From: Caenorhabditis elegans
Taxonomy: Eukaryota; Nematoda; Chromadorea; Rhabditida; Rhabditidae
Length of the DNA: 64,000 nt
Direction of reading: 5' to 3'
Assembly (NCBI RefSeq): GCF_000002985.6
Contig: NC_003283.11
Location: 682,001 to 746,000, forward strand
In this document: piece by piece, positions 1-10,773 of the stretch
Layout: every line of letters begins with the position of its first letter
Position numbering within the stretch: position 1 is the first letter of the stretch
Notes under the pieces: model-generated
Databases searched by the model: none
Told to the model about the DNA's origin: nothing
Seen by the model: only the letters and a program-made list of their open reading frames with translations
Translations under genes and position numbers: made by a program

Positions 1-330
1 CACCGGACATAGACCAGAAATTCGAAATAACAGCAGATTTTTAGCTTTTATAAACGTTCCAAAAAAACCATCATTCATAAATAATACCTTGTAAATTCTT
101 AGATTTTTCCAAATTTTTCGAAAATATTGTGGGCTATTTTTGAGAATAAATATAATGAGACTTTCTAATTATTAGTCGCAATTTGGGTTCACCGAAGCAT
201 AAGATACTATGTAAAAACTACAGACAAAATGTGATCAGGTGCAAGTTTTAACGAACTCGGCGGCGTCATTCTTGGTACCTGGTCAGACATTCTGAAATAT
301 ATTTCAACGTCAAATACATATTACCTCTAG
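1..330. other. Intergenic, upstream of srx gene
   Basis: AT-rich sequence without a supported exon. It probably holds the 5' flank of the srx gene that starts at 331. No earlier gene could be joined to it. Confidence 0.5.
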
Positions 331-1970
331 ATGTCGGAGCAACTGGTCGCATTTTTCATCACATTCACTGTAAGCGAAGGCAGGCGTGCCTACCTTAAAA
401 GAAGAAAAAATAAGTGGTTTAGATAATGTTTGGTGGAATAATACTCAATTTGTTCGTGTTGGCAGCGGCTCGGAACATGAGCTCGATGAATGGCTCTTTT
501 GGAATTATCACTAAAAACCATGCGATTTGCAATTTGACAATGTGCCTATTGTATGTGCTAGTAGTGTGTCCAATGCAGTTGTCGTGAGTTTTTTTCGAAT
601 TAATTGTTGCTGAAGCTACATAAATCCTACAGTACTCCTACAGTACCTCTACAGTACTACTACAGTACCCCAACCCTCACTCACCCTACAAACTCAATAT
701 CCTTCAAAAGACAATTTTTCTTGAACTACAGCGATCTTACAGTAATCCTATTGTACTCCTATAGTAATAATACAGTACTCCTAAAGTACTCCTACAGTAG
801 TAATACAGTACTCCTTCAGTAATCCTACATTACTCCCACAGTAATCCTACATTACTCCTGCAGTACTACTACAGTATAGCTATAGTACCACAACAGTACC
901 TACAGTAATCATACAGTAAACCCACAGTAATTCTACAGTACTCCTAAAGTAATTCTACAGTAATCCTACAGTACCTCTATTGTACTACTACAGTACTACG
1001 ACCGTATCACACAACTAACCCCCAACCATCATCTCATTTAAAGACTAAAACTGAATTCTACTAAAACTACAGTAATCCTACATTACTCCTACAGTACCCC
1101 TACAGTACCCTTACAGTTTTTCTGCAAAACTTTGAAACTTCTATGATTATTTTTGATATTTCAGAAACATCCCAATTCTTATCACAAATTCAAGATACAT
1201 CGGCCTTGCCTCTATTATATTACACGAATGCTCAAATATGCTCAGCCTCCTGATGGCTCTCAACCGTTTTTTCGCAGTATTCTGGTACCTTCGATACAAT
1301 CGAATTTTCTCGAATTCCAACACGACCTTCATGAAAAATTTTGGCGGACTAGTTTTCGCTGTGATTTATTACATTTTATACGACTATCTTGGCTGCTTCT
1401 TTTACTATGAGAAAAGTAGTTACACGTTCTGGCTTGTGGACACTCCACTGTGTTATAGTGTGTCCTGGTACTCGGATATTTTATTCAACAATTCGCTAGT
1501 AGTATTCACGCTTGCAATTAATTTGATAACGGTCTACAAAGCAGGAAAAAGCAATCGAAACTTGCTCCAAGCCGCCGGAGCACAAATGACAAAGAGGAAC
1601 CGGCAGAGAGAATTGGGTTTTATAAAGCAATCGTTTGCTCAGGGAGCCGTGATATTTGGAGGGCAATGCGTTTATTACGTGGGCGCGGTTTTTGTGACCA
1701 ATTCGGTTTTGTTGTTTTTTATAACGAGTCTATGGGTTTTTGTCCACGCAATTCAAGGGTAAATTTTGTCCCGCCTACCTACCTACCTAACTACCTACCA
1801 ATATTTTCTAAACATAATTTTCAGAGGCTTCATGTTAATTTCGAATCAGGAAATGCGATCTGCAATGAGCAAAAAGCAAAGTATGTTTTTTTAATGCAAA
1901 ATATCATAAAACATTTTTTCAAGTTTTTTTTTCAGATTCTATCGCTTCACCATTTGTTGTCACTGTCTGA
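331..1970 (+). CDS. 7TM chemoreceptor, class x (srx-like)
   Basis: Five exons: 331-369, 423-583, 1165-1758, 1825-1880, 1936-1970. All splice sites are GT-AG, the frame closes throughout and the product is 294 aa. The family is nematode G-protein-coupled chemoreceptors, plasma membrane, usually in sensory neurons. Class x is indicated by SSMNGSFGII in exon 2, by LMALNRFFAVF followed by an RYNRIFS loop after TM3, by the RELGFIKQSF stretch before TM6, and by the closing LISNQEMR. The first exon begins at ATG 331 and encodes only 13 hydrophobic residues, but it reads straight into TM1 in exon 2. Intron 2 (581 nt) is filled with TACAGTA-type repeats. AATAAA lies about 70 nt after the stop. The gene looks intact. 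Class assignment is good; the individual gene name cannot be given. Confidence 0.85.
604..1118. repeat. TACAGTA-rich degenerate satellite in srx intron 2
   Basis: Dozens of ctacagtact / ctacagtaat / ctacagtacc words spaced about 8-11 nt apart fill most of the intron. The unit is not exactly conserved. The same word, on the other strand, is dense at 18473-18910, also inside a receptor intron. Confidence 0.75.
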
Positions 1971-2088
1971 AATTCAACTCAATTAGCTTTAAACTTTTGA
2001 TCATTTCTTATCAGTTGGCTACACTCTCTCTATAAATGAATAAAAGTCATAAAAACCTGGCACCAATACATTACTTTATGATGGGGAA

Positions 2089-4134
2089 ATGCAATTTCCA
2101 ATTCGAAAAGTGTTGAAAACTTTTAGACTGATAATTTTAATTTTACTATTAATTTGCTTTTTTGTATTTTTGTTGTTTCATTTGGCGGGTTTTCAAAATG
2201 GAAAACGACTGGAAATTGGTATTTTGGTGGTTTTGAATGAGAATACAGATGCCCGGCAATATGATTTGGCGTTAAGTGAGTTTTTGACCGGAAATTCAAA
2301 TTGTTAGAACAACATTTTGGCGGGAGTTCAAATTTTCTGATAGTGAGAAACAAAATTGACGGGAAATTTGAAATTCAGAACAAATTTTTTTTTCGTGTGA
2401 AATTCTAAATTTCGGAAAAAAATTTTGCGGGAAATTCTAATTATCTGGAAAAGTTCCGGCGATAATTTCAAATTTTCTGGATAATTTTTGGTGGGAAATA
2501 TTAATATTCTGATTGTGGGAAAATTATGGCGGAAATTTAAAATTTCTGAAAAAAAATTGGCGTAAATTCAGAGTCGTTGAGAATTTTCACCGAAATTTTA
2601 AATTTTCTGAGAATTTTTTAACGGGAAATTAAAATATTCTGAGAAAAGTTTAGGCGGAATTATAATTTTTGTGGAGCATTTTTGGCGCAAAATTCAAAAA
2701 AAAATTGAGACGAAGACAAACTTAAAAATGTTAAAAATTTTGAACTTCTTTATTTTCTAAATTTCTGGAGCTTTCAAGAAATTTCTTTGAAATTCTGAAA
2801 TGTGAAAAACAAAATATTTCTAGATCATTTGAGAACTTTCTGTGAATTCGAAAAGGCTCTAGAAAATTTGGGAACATTTTGAAATTTGTATAACATAATT
2901 TTCAGAAAGTGTGGAATGTTATGCAAAAATTCACGGCTACCAATTCATAACTGCTCGGGATACTGGACCGGAAAATATTTATCAATGTAGTCAAGTTGAT
3001 GTAAGAGTTAGTTTTTTTCAGTGCTGACCGAGTTTTCCCATTTTCACCATTTTTTAATTGCAATAAATTTTATTCAGATTTATTCAATGGCCGAAATTTT
3101 ACGATTTCCAGAAACTCTTCCGCCGACACTGTATTGCTGCAAAAATTCTACTCGACTATGACGTCATGATGTTTTTGGACGCCGACATCGGTGTAGTCAA
3201 TCCGAAGCGAAAAATCGAAGAATTCATCGAAAAAAGAGTTAATGTCATATTTTACGACCGGTTTCAGAATTGGGAAATTGCCACGGGGTCGTATATTGCG
3301 AGGAATACAAAATTTTCAGTGGATTTGCTGAACGGTAAGTTTTCTAATAATTTTACGTAGGCACAAAAAGGATGCCTACCTGGTGCCTACTGCCTAATCT
3401 TATTGAATTTGAGTTCACGCCAAAGCTGTAAAAATAGGCCGTAGGCAGCTTATTTTGCCTGTCTGTATTAAATTTTTTTAGAGTTTGCAAACTATGAAGT
3501 ACGACTACCTAAGAGCCTTCACGGCTCCGATAATGGAGCTATCCATGTAAGCAATCCTCGATGCACCATAACGAATTTCTTCCATTTCAGATGTTCCTCG
3601 CTGAAAAACTAACACCAAAATCTTCTCCAAAACTCGAAAAGTGCCGAAAATTTTACGAAAAATCAAAAAGCTACGAAGACCTGTTCACATTCGAGGCATG
3701 TATTCGTGATTTGCTAGGAGATTCTATAGATTTCGGGAAAATCCGAATTTTGGAAAAAGGAACAAGCTGGGTGAGAGACGGATGGCTCACGAAAAGTCAA
3801 TGGCACCCGGGAATTGATTTTATGTTGCATGGATGGAAATCTTGGCAGTTGAGGGGAATCCCGCAAAATGGACTGAGGTTTTTAGAAAAGAAATATATCT
3901 AGTTAAGGAAAAATATATATTTCTAGACCACTTCCAATTTCAAAAAATCGGTGGTATAGCCCGTTTTCTGGAAATTTTGACCTGGAAAAATGCAAACCTG
4001 GAAATGTTACATGGAATTACGATTTGAGGGTGCTTGGCAATAAAGAGGAAATTTTGCAAACCTTGAAAAAAATTCGGGTCGACATTGAAATAATGAAAAG
4101 GAAATCATTTGCAAGACTCGACGGAGATTATTGA
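2089..4134 (+). CDS. DUF273 family type II membrane protein, putative glycosyltransferase
   Basis: Six exons: 2089-2275, 2906-3000, 3112-3334, 3482-3546, 3591-3877, 3927-4134. All are GT-AG, giving 354 aa. The N-terminus is a short basic stretch followed by one hydrophobic segment (about residues 10-35), as in Golgi type II proteins. The lumenal part contains MMFLDADIGVVNP, with the DxD motif expected for nucleotide-sugar/Mn2+ binding, then LPKSLHGSDNGAIH, FMLHGW and WYSPFSG. These are hallmarks of the nematode DUF273 family (GMA12/MNN10-like fold). Donor substrate and acceptor are not known. The start at 2089 was chosen because the upstream ATGs at 2078 and 2081 hit a stop after ten or so codons. 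An in-frame alternative 3' splice site near 3077 would break the frame. Confidence 0.82.
2290..2700. repeat. Degenerate GGCGGGAAATTnAAA minisatellite (DUF273 intron 1)
   Basis: About a dozen imperfect units of roughly 35 nt with the core ggcgggaaattcaaattttctga, filling intron 1. Related units occur at 15790-15960 (UGT intron) and, inverted, at 62060-62720 (str intron) and around 47820-48110. Confidence 0.7.
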
Positions 4135-4155
4135 AATACATTTGTTTTTTTCTTA

Positions 4156-4757
4156 ACAAGGAAAGTAAGTCAATCTAGTCCCGGACTTTAAATCGAGACG
4201 TATGTCATTTGAAAGCTTATGTTTAGACTAGATCACCACAAAAATTTCAGCGGCGGAACTCAACTCTGAACCCCTGAAATCGCCATCTGAAAGTGCTCCA
4301 GTGCATTTTTTTCGCTGATTTCTATGTCAAGTAAATGGCCTTAAAAGGGGTTCTGAGCGATTAGAAATTGTTTTTAGGGGGTTTTAGGGTCTAACAAACA
4401 ATGTGGAAGCTTTTTGGAAATTTTTATTTTTTTGAAAGAATCTGAGTGTCTAATGGATCGAAAAAAATTCAGATTTTTTCAAAAAAATAAAAATTTCCAA
4501 AAAGCTTCCACATTGTTTGTTAGACCCTAAAACCCCCTAAAAACAATTTCTAATCGCTCAGAACCCCTTTTAAGGCCATTTACTTGACATAGAAATCAGC
4601 GAAAAAATGCACTGGAGCACTTTCAGATGGCGATTTCAGGGGTTCAGAGTTGAGTTCCGCCGCTGAAATTTTTGTGGTGATCTAGTCTAAACATAAGCTT
4701 TCGAATGACATACGTCTCGATTTAATGTCCGGGACTAGATTGACTTACTTTCCTTGT
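4156..4757. repeat. 602-bp foldback (inverted-repeat MITE-like element)
   Basis: The left arm starts acaaggaaagtaagtca at 4156 and the right arm ends with its exact complement at 4757. The two arms of about 290 nt are nearly identical through to a 22-nt spacer at about 4447-4468 (I saw only a few substitutions). No ORF. It lies 22 bp after the DUF273 stop codon, so it may supply or interrupt the 3' UTR. Confidence 0.92.
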
Positions 4758-4779
4758 AAGTTTTATAAATTTTATATTA

Positions 4780-5072
4780 CAGAAACACAAAATTCTGAGA
4801 ATGCGTATTGGACAACATAATTGACGCGCAAAATATCTCGTAGCGAAAACTACAGTAACCCATTAAAAGACTGATGTAGCGCTTGTGTCGATTTACGAGA
4901 ATTTTCTTATGTTTTGCTTTTTTTTAAAATATTCTTTTGAGAAATAAATGATCGAGCCCTTAAATCGCCATCAGCGCTACAGTAGACATTTACAGAATTA
5001 CTGTAGTTTTCGCTACGAGATATTTTGCGCGTCAAATATGTTGTACGCATTTTCTAAATTTTGTGTTCTCGT
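4780..5072. repeat. Palindromic repeat, copy 1 (cgtagcgaaaactacagta family)
   Basis: Inverted repeat with arms carrying GCGTATTGGACAACAT, GCGCAAAATATCTCGTAGCG, AAAACTACAGTAA and the complement on the right side (TTACTGTAGTTTTCGCTACG, TGCGCGTCAAATATGTTG). The same element recurs at 8039-8302 and 10076-10318. Arms are about 110-120 nt. Confidence 0.88.
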
Positions 5073-5714
5073 AAAACTTAAAGGCGCACAATTTTTTCAA
5101 ATGGGTCTCGGCGCGAAAAAACGTTATTGTGCTTTTTCCCTCATTTTCCTTACATTTTTCAATAAAATCACTTGGTTTTAGATAATTTTGTCGTTTTTTT
5201 TTTCAAATATTTTTATTGAAAATCGGTTTAAATCAGTTTTTCAAGTACAAATAAACTTTTTTAATATTTAAAAAACGTTTTTTTTTCGATTCTAAAGTTC
5301 AAAGTTGACCTGAAAATCCATAATTTAACTTTTATTTATATGGTATACGGTATGCAATGAGAACTGTGCAAACACGGAAGCCGCGTACTTTTCCATTTAC
5401 CGTAGTAAAACAGTTTTTTTCATTTTCAATAATTTTTTTCGCATTTATTCCTTCTTTCCTCAAACAAACATCCATGTTCTCCCGTTGTCAGTCGTTTTCC
5501 GTTCTTCTCCGCCTGCGTCTCTTTGCCTCTCTCCCCGCACTTTTCTTTTTCATTTATTTTTCATTTCGCTGGCAGTTTTTCGGCATTGACTCACAATTTT
5601 TCGAATTTTTCTTATCGATTTATAATTTTTAATTAATAAATATACACTTTCACACTACTTTCAAATAAAAATATATAATTTCCAGATATAATCTCCCCAA
5701 AAAAATCGATAAAA
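5073..5714. other. Intergenic: upstream of SANT-like gene
   Basis: T-rich, no supported exon. It contains gggtctcggcgcg at about 5104, a word seen again in both arms of the inverted repeat inside intron 3 of the next gene, so a repeat remnant is likely. Presumed promoter of the gene starting at 5715. Confidence 0.4.
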
Positions 5715-7882
5715 ATGAGAAGAGGAGCCCAGCCGCCGCCGGCTGAAGACGTGGAAAAATGCGAGGAAGACGATTGCAAAAAGAGATTTTTGAAGAAACG
5801 AACAAAGCGAAATGCTGATAATACTTATCATCCAAGTCATAATAAGAAGTAAATTCGAAGAATAAAATAATAAATTTAAAAAAACCAACCTTAAAATTTT
5901 CAGATCTACCGCAGAAATTCCGGATTTTCGAACAAGCGCCGTCTCTGAAAGGGATAATGAAACAATTTTAATGCTTCCACCAGTAGGAAATGTCGAAGAG
6001 CACGATATTGAGCAATTTAAGCGAGAAACATGTCATTTGCCAGAGGATGTGGTGAATTTTTATTTATTTTTCCTAAAAAAAAAGATTTTTGGGTGTCAGA
6101 ATGTCCCATGTCGGTTTGATCTTCGAAAAATGCGGGAGTTGAGAGCTCGGAAAAAATTCCCGCATTTTTTGTAGATCACCACCCCGCCAATTTAATAATT
6201 TTCCCACTTCCAGGCATTCCGAATTCTCTCGTTCTACGAATATGATTTTGAAACTGCGACACGTGTCGCCTTGCAAATGGATGCTCCGGATTTGATGCCG
6301 GATTTTGCCAAGAAAATTATGATCGCGAATGCTCCGTTTGAAAGGGATGCAAAATCGCGGAAAAGGATGCACTACGAGGAATTTTATTTTACAAAAACTG
6401 TCAGTTTTCTGGAAAAAACTGAGAAAAAATGTGCAAAAAAAACAATTTTATCGGAAAAAAAAATTTGAAAATTTGAAAATTCCGAAAAAAAGGCCAAATT
6501 TTAGCTAAAATCTGAAATCTTCGCGTGTCGTCAATTTGCAGACTTTTTGAATGTTTTCTTAATGGCGCACGAATTTATTCAGACGGGTCTCGCCGCGCAA
6601 AAAAATTTTATGGTATTTTTTAACATATTTTTATACAAAAAAAACACTTTTGAACAAAAAAAACATTTTTAACAAAATAAGGAAAAAAAATTAGCAAAAT
6701 TGTATAAAAAGATTGACCTTGAACAAAAAAAATTAAAAAAAAAACGATTTTGAACAGAAAAATGAAAAAAAAAACAATTTTTAGAAAAAAAAACAATTTT
6801 AAACAGAAAAGATCTTGAACAGAAAAAAACAGTTTTGTACTGGAAAAAAAATTGAAAAAAAAATTGCAAAAAATGTAAAAAAGATGGATTTTGAACCGAA
6901 AATTAAAAAAAAACAATTTTGAACAAAAAAAATTAAAAAGAAATATGAAAAGAAAAAATGAGAAAAAATATTTAAAAAAAAAAACATGTTTTTTTAAAAA
7001 TTAAAAAGAAAAATCAGAAAAACTACCATAATTTTTTTGCGCGCCGAGACCCAACTAAATAAATCCATGCGTCTTTAAGAACGCATGCCAAAATCCTGCG
7101 AAATTTCGATAATAAATTTAAAATTGATTTCCAATGGAAAAATTTGAGATTTTTAACAAAACTCGTCGACTTTTGCACATTTTGAGTCTACACTAGTGTT
7201 TTAAAATTTTTTTTTTCAATCAAAAAATTAAGAAAAATTATTTCTTATTCAGTTCCGAAAAGGAGTGGACACAAAAACGCTGGTCAATTTCTACTATAAA
7301 GAAAAAAACAAATTGTGCGGAAATTGGCGCCTCGAGACCCCAGATCGCCTGGTTACTCCTGAAGATAAGCAGAGGCTGGAAGAGAAAATGAAGGCCAGTA
7401 ATATCACAATTTATCAGTGAGTTTTTGAAAAAAATTAAATTTAAAAAGAAATATTGAATTCCAGGCAAGACCCAAAAAAGCAGACGCGTGCTCAGAAGGC
7501 CATGTCAACTCGCCTAGCGAATCTACGTGGTAGTAGAGGAGGACAGGAAACGGATCTGAACAACGATTCGGACACCACCTCGGTGAACAGCGCTCAAGAA
7601 TCCACGAATGGAACTCCGATGCCGGAGCCGGAGCCATCACGACCACCACGCATCAACTTGAAATTCCGATTCACTCCGTCAAAACTCGGAACAGCGACGC
7701 CGGGCATTTCGATCATTTCCTCGCCGACTCCACCGAAATCTCCGCCGAAATCCACCCCGCGAACTTCAAAATCGACGCCACCGAAGCGCCCATACCTAAA
7801 GCGATCTCTCGAGCAGGCCCGCGGCGGAGCCCAGAAGTCCTATCCGGCCCGAACGCGACGCTCGACGAACATCTTTGAATAA
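5715..7882 (+). CDS. SANT-like nuclear protein with basic Pro/Ser-rich tail (possible ELM2-SANT co-repressor type)
   Basis: Five exons: 5715-5848, 5904-6051, 6214-6399, 7253-7416, 7465-7882, giving 349 aa. The N-terminus is basic (KKRFLKKRTKR, likely nuclear). Residues about 85-115 contain LPEDVAFRILSFYEYDFETA, which resembles the helix between ELM2 and SANT in CoREST/MIER/MTA-type proteins. About 130-175 contain a SANT-like third helix with KTLVNFYYKEKN and LCGNW. The last 140 residues are unstructured, rich in Pro, Ser, Thr, Arg and Lys (SPTPPKSPPKSTP). By family analogy it would recruit a histone deacetylase or bind chromatin; this is inference. Intron 3 (853 nt) carries a foldback, and its donor is the uncommon GTCAGT, so the exon 3/4 junction is the least certain part. 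I could not name the gene. Confidence 0.65.
6555..7080. repeat. Inverted repeat with A-rich core in intron 3 of the SANT-like gene
   Basis: Left arm gggtctcgccgcgcaaaaaaatttta (about 6585) and right arm taatttttttgcgcgccgagaccc (about 7030) are complementary. The intervening 400 nt are runs of A broken by ttttgaacaaaaa units, which create artificial Phe-rich ORFs on the other strand. Confidence 0.75.
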
Positions 7883-8038
7883 TTCCCCATCTCAACTCTC
7901 ACTTTTTTGCCGGTTGTGTAATATTTATTCTAACGTGATTTTTGTTGTGTCACTTTCTCATATTTTGTGTTGTTTTTTTAATAGTATAATAAATATTATT
8001 TATTTTGAGACAAAAAATTTGAAAAAAAAAAATCTAAA

Positions 8039-8302
8039 AATACGCATTGTGCAACATATTTCACGCGCAAAATATCTCGTAGCGGAAACTACAGTAATTC
8101 TTTAAATGACTACTGTAGTGTCGATTTACGGGCTCGGTTTTCAAAATGAATTTCTTTTTGAATTTTTTCCTGCATTCCTCCGTATTATTTTCCAATTTTC
8201 TGATTAATTTTAATATTCTATTGATAAATCCGTAAATCGACACAAGTAGCCCTACAGTAGTCATTTAAAGAACTACTGTAGTTTTCGCTATGAGATATAT
8301 TT
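8039..8302. repeat. Palindromic repeat, copy 2
   Basis: Same family as 4780-5072: gcgcaaaatatctcgtagcg and actacagtaattctttaaatgactactgtag on the left, with the complement on the right and the word gtgtcgatttacgggctcg toward the centre. The spacer is A/T rich. It abuts a different, perfect palindrome at 8313. Confidence 0.88.
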
Positions 8303-8312
8303 TGGTGTCCAT

Positions 8313-8532
8313 TATTACCGATACAGAGCGTGTAGATAGTGAGAGAGTGGCAGACATCCGGGTCCCAAAGGGGCGGGGCGCGCGGAAGAGACGATTTGTG
8401 TCGATTTACGGAATGTTGTCAACGGGAAAAATTTCGTAAATCGACACAAATCGTCTCTTCCGCGCGCCCCGCCCCTTTGGGACCCGGATGTCTGCCACTC
8501 TCTCACTATCTACACGCTCTGTATCGGTAATA
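8313..8532. repeat. Near-perfect 220-bp palindrome, 98-bp GC-rich arms
   Basis: The arm at 8313-8410 (tattaccgatacagagcg ... tgtcgatttacg) is matched base for base, as far as I could follow, by the complement at 8435-8532, with a 24-nt loop at 8411-8434. The arms are far more GC-rich (ggggcggggcgcgcgg) than their surroundings and generate the same 23-residue peptide in an ORF on each strand. Confidence 0.95.
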
Positions 8533-8616
8533 TATTGTTTCATTCTCAAAATTGTGTGTTACCGTAGTAAAACGTGATATTTCAATTTTCGTTAAATTCA
8601 TTCCAAAATGAAAACC

Positions 8617-8703
8617 TACTTTATAACCAATCAGTGTCGTCTCACTCCGCCCACTTCTTCTGATTGGTTGAAAAGTTGGTGGAGCAAGTCGCTGATTGGT
8701 CGC
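8617..8703. promoter_or_regulatory. Cluster of CCAAT/ATTGG boxes (candidate)
   Basis: aaccaatcag at about 8617 and tgattggtt / tgattggtc at about 8661 and 8692 give three CCAAT-type sites within 90 nt, with gcccac and cggag words between them. There is no divergent gene close by to justify a promoter: the nearest ATG on the + strand is 9 kb away and the - strand gene ends at 8875. This may be repeat-derived. Confidence 0.25.
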
Positions 8704-8874
8704 AGTTCAAATTTTGGAGAAAATCACTGGAAAAATAGGCGGAGTTTCGAGACAAAAAGACGATACTTCAAAAGTTGAAAATTCGCAAAATATAATTCGC
8801 GCGTTTGTTTTTTGTGGTATTTCTGAATTTGAGACTGCTTGAAATTTTTTTAAACGCAAAATCTTAAAAAATTA

Positions 8875-10773
8875 TTATGGTCCCTCTCGAACTCCAATCG
8901 ATCGAAATGGCTGGTGAATTTTTTTTGGAACAAATCGTAGTGCAACGTGGCGGATCGGAGCGACACTTGATGCATTCGTCGCGTTTGCCAAACTGACGTC
9001 TTGAAAGGATGGTTCAGGCTTCATAAATTTTAGAATGCGAAGAATGGATTGCAGTTTTTGAGGCTTTAAGTTTTCCTGGACCTACAAAATTATTTTTAAA
9101 TTGCATTTTAAATTAAATCAATTATCTCACCTCGCTATTGAATCCCAAATAAATTATTGCATTGGAAGTGCAATTCAATGTGTAAAACATTGGAATCAAC
9201 ACAAACCACTCGATTCCATGATTTGCGATGATTAGGGGCAGAATTCGGAACAGGGACCATGCGCAGATGTAAAATATCAGAAGAAGGCAGAATTGGAAGG
9301 CGTATCTGAGAGAATAAGCTTTTACGAAAGGCTCGGCCCGTGGAGCGCACCCCACTGAAATACCCTATACAAGTGTGTCCCACCGATAAATACATACGCT
9401 CCGCCTTAAAAGGTTGGGTCTCGTTAGGTAGTCGCGTCAAAGCCGTCTATTTAACAATCTTATGCCAAAGTTTAAAAAACACGATATTTTCATCTTAAAA
9501 CTCATCAAAAATCGACTGAAAATATATAACAACTTTCCTAATGAGACTCAACTTTTGTCGACGGAGCGCGTTTGCACCTCGATTTCAAAAAGCGCGCTTT
9601 TAAGCGGAAGGCTTACTTGACATCTCGCTCCCTCCGTAATTTTTGCTCTTCACCAGTTGATGAGTTGGGCGTCGATTTGTGAACTGTCCAGAATATCTAA
9701 AAACTATTTGTTTCGAAACATTCTTTTTGTGAAAGTAGACAAAAATAACTCAAAAAACTCACCATAACGTAGAAAAACGCCGAAACCACAGAGCTGAGAG
9801 CGTTTAAAGGAACATCAAAGTTGTTCGACGAGTTTGCAACTCCTTCTATCACATTGTACGAGTAGGAGAGGTAATTATGATCATAAACAAATCTTAAAGT
9901 TGTTTGAGACATTTTTTCAACGAAAAACCAATTTGACTCACGTGCAGCACAGATTCCAATACTGTGATTTGAACATGAAACCCAGAGAAACTGGGATCGA
10001 AAGCACAATGAGCAAAATTGTAGTACGGAATGTGAATATTTTATGCTTTTGCAGGCAAATTATCACGTATCTGAAAATGAGTATTGTGCAACATATTTCA
10101 CGTCAAAATATCTCGTAGCGAAAACTACAGTAACTTTTTAAATGACTACTGTAGCGCTTGCGTCAATTTACGGGCTCGATTTTTGTATTTATTTTCAAAA
10201 GATTCATTCATTTTGTCGCTACAGTAGTCATTGAAAGAGTTACTGTAGTTTTCGCTACGAGAAATTCTGCGCGTCAAATATGTTGCGCAATACGCATTCT
10301 CAGAATTTTGTGTTCCCGTAATACTTACCTGTTGAGCCCCATGACCACCTGGAGAATTGTCTCGAAGTACCAAAGGAAGAGAAAAATAGAGCTTAATGTT
10401 GTGTTTAATGTGTTGGTTTTGGAAAAGCTTGTCAAGAAAGACTGCAAAAATGTGCGTTTACAAGTAATAAAGTTAATCATAGTGCAGCGACCAAAATTTT
10501 GGACCTGCGGCAAACAGATCGAGGCGAGACCCATTTGGAATCTTTAAAACTTACACTGGTAATAATAGACGGTGCCGAGTAGAAAGTAGCCGCGCTCACT
10601 TGAAAAACATCTGACAAAATGTTGAAAAACGACACAATGTAAACTGGATTCTTCCGTTTACAAAATGCCAGCCGAAACACCGCGATGATGGTGATGAGGT
10701 TTAAGATCAGACTGATGCCTGATAGCAGTCCGAATAAGAAGCCAAGGAAGGGTTTCAGAGGGAATTCCATCAT
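8875..10773 (-). CDS. 7TM chemoreceptor, class xa-like (srxa)
   Basis: Seven exons read on the - strand: 10773-10555, 10441-10329, 10070-9942, 9892-9763, 9696-9617, 9305-9131, 9081-8875. The frame closes at every junction, giving 350 aa. ATG 10773 follows a TTTTTCCCAG acceptor by 6 nt, consistent with trans-splicing. Diagnostic stretches: YIVSFFNILSD, FETILQVVMGLNR, DVPLNALSSVVSAFFYVM, YAFQFCLLLIFYICAW, LNCTSNAIIYLGFN. The TM pattern is that of nematode class xa receptors, and the gene at 18079 shares the same block order. The C-tail after TM7 is 69 residues, longer than its relative's. Intron 2 contains palindrome copy 3. Class xa versus a neighbouring class is my best judgement, not certain. 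Confidence 0.78.
10076..10318. repeat. Palindromic repeat, copy 3 (inside srxa-like intron 2)
   Basis: Same family as copies 1 and 2 (agtattgtgcaacatatttc ... atatctcgtagcgaaaacta, and complement). It starts within 3 nt of the intron's acceptor and ends about 10 nt from its donor, so the intron is almost entirely the element. Confidence 0.9.

Noticed and set aside
3077-3111. Alternative 3' splice site in DUF273 intron 2 giving an extra IQWPKFYDF segment
   Set aside because: The phase does not match any GT donor of exon 2; using TTTCCAG at 3111 keeps the frame and joins directly to KLFRRHC as expected in the family.
6620-6987. Phe-rich ORFs on the - strand
   Set aside because: Translation of an A-rich repeat inside an intron.
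8315-8530. Two overlapping ORFs on opposite strands with the same protein
   Set aside because: Purely the consequence of the perfect palindrome; no gene.
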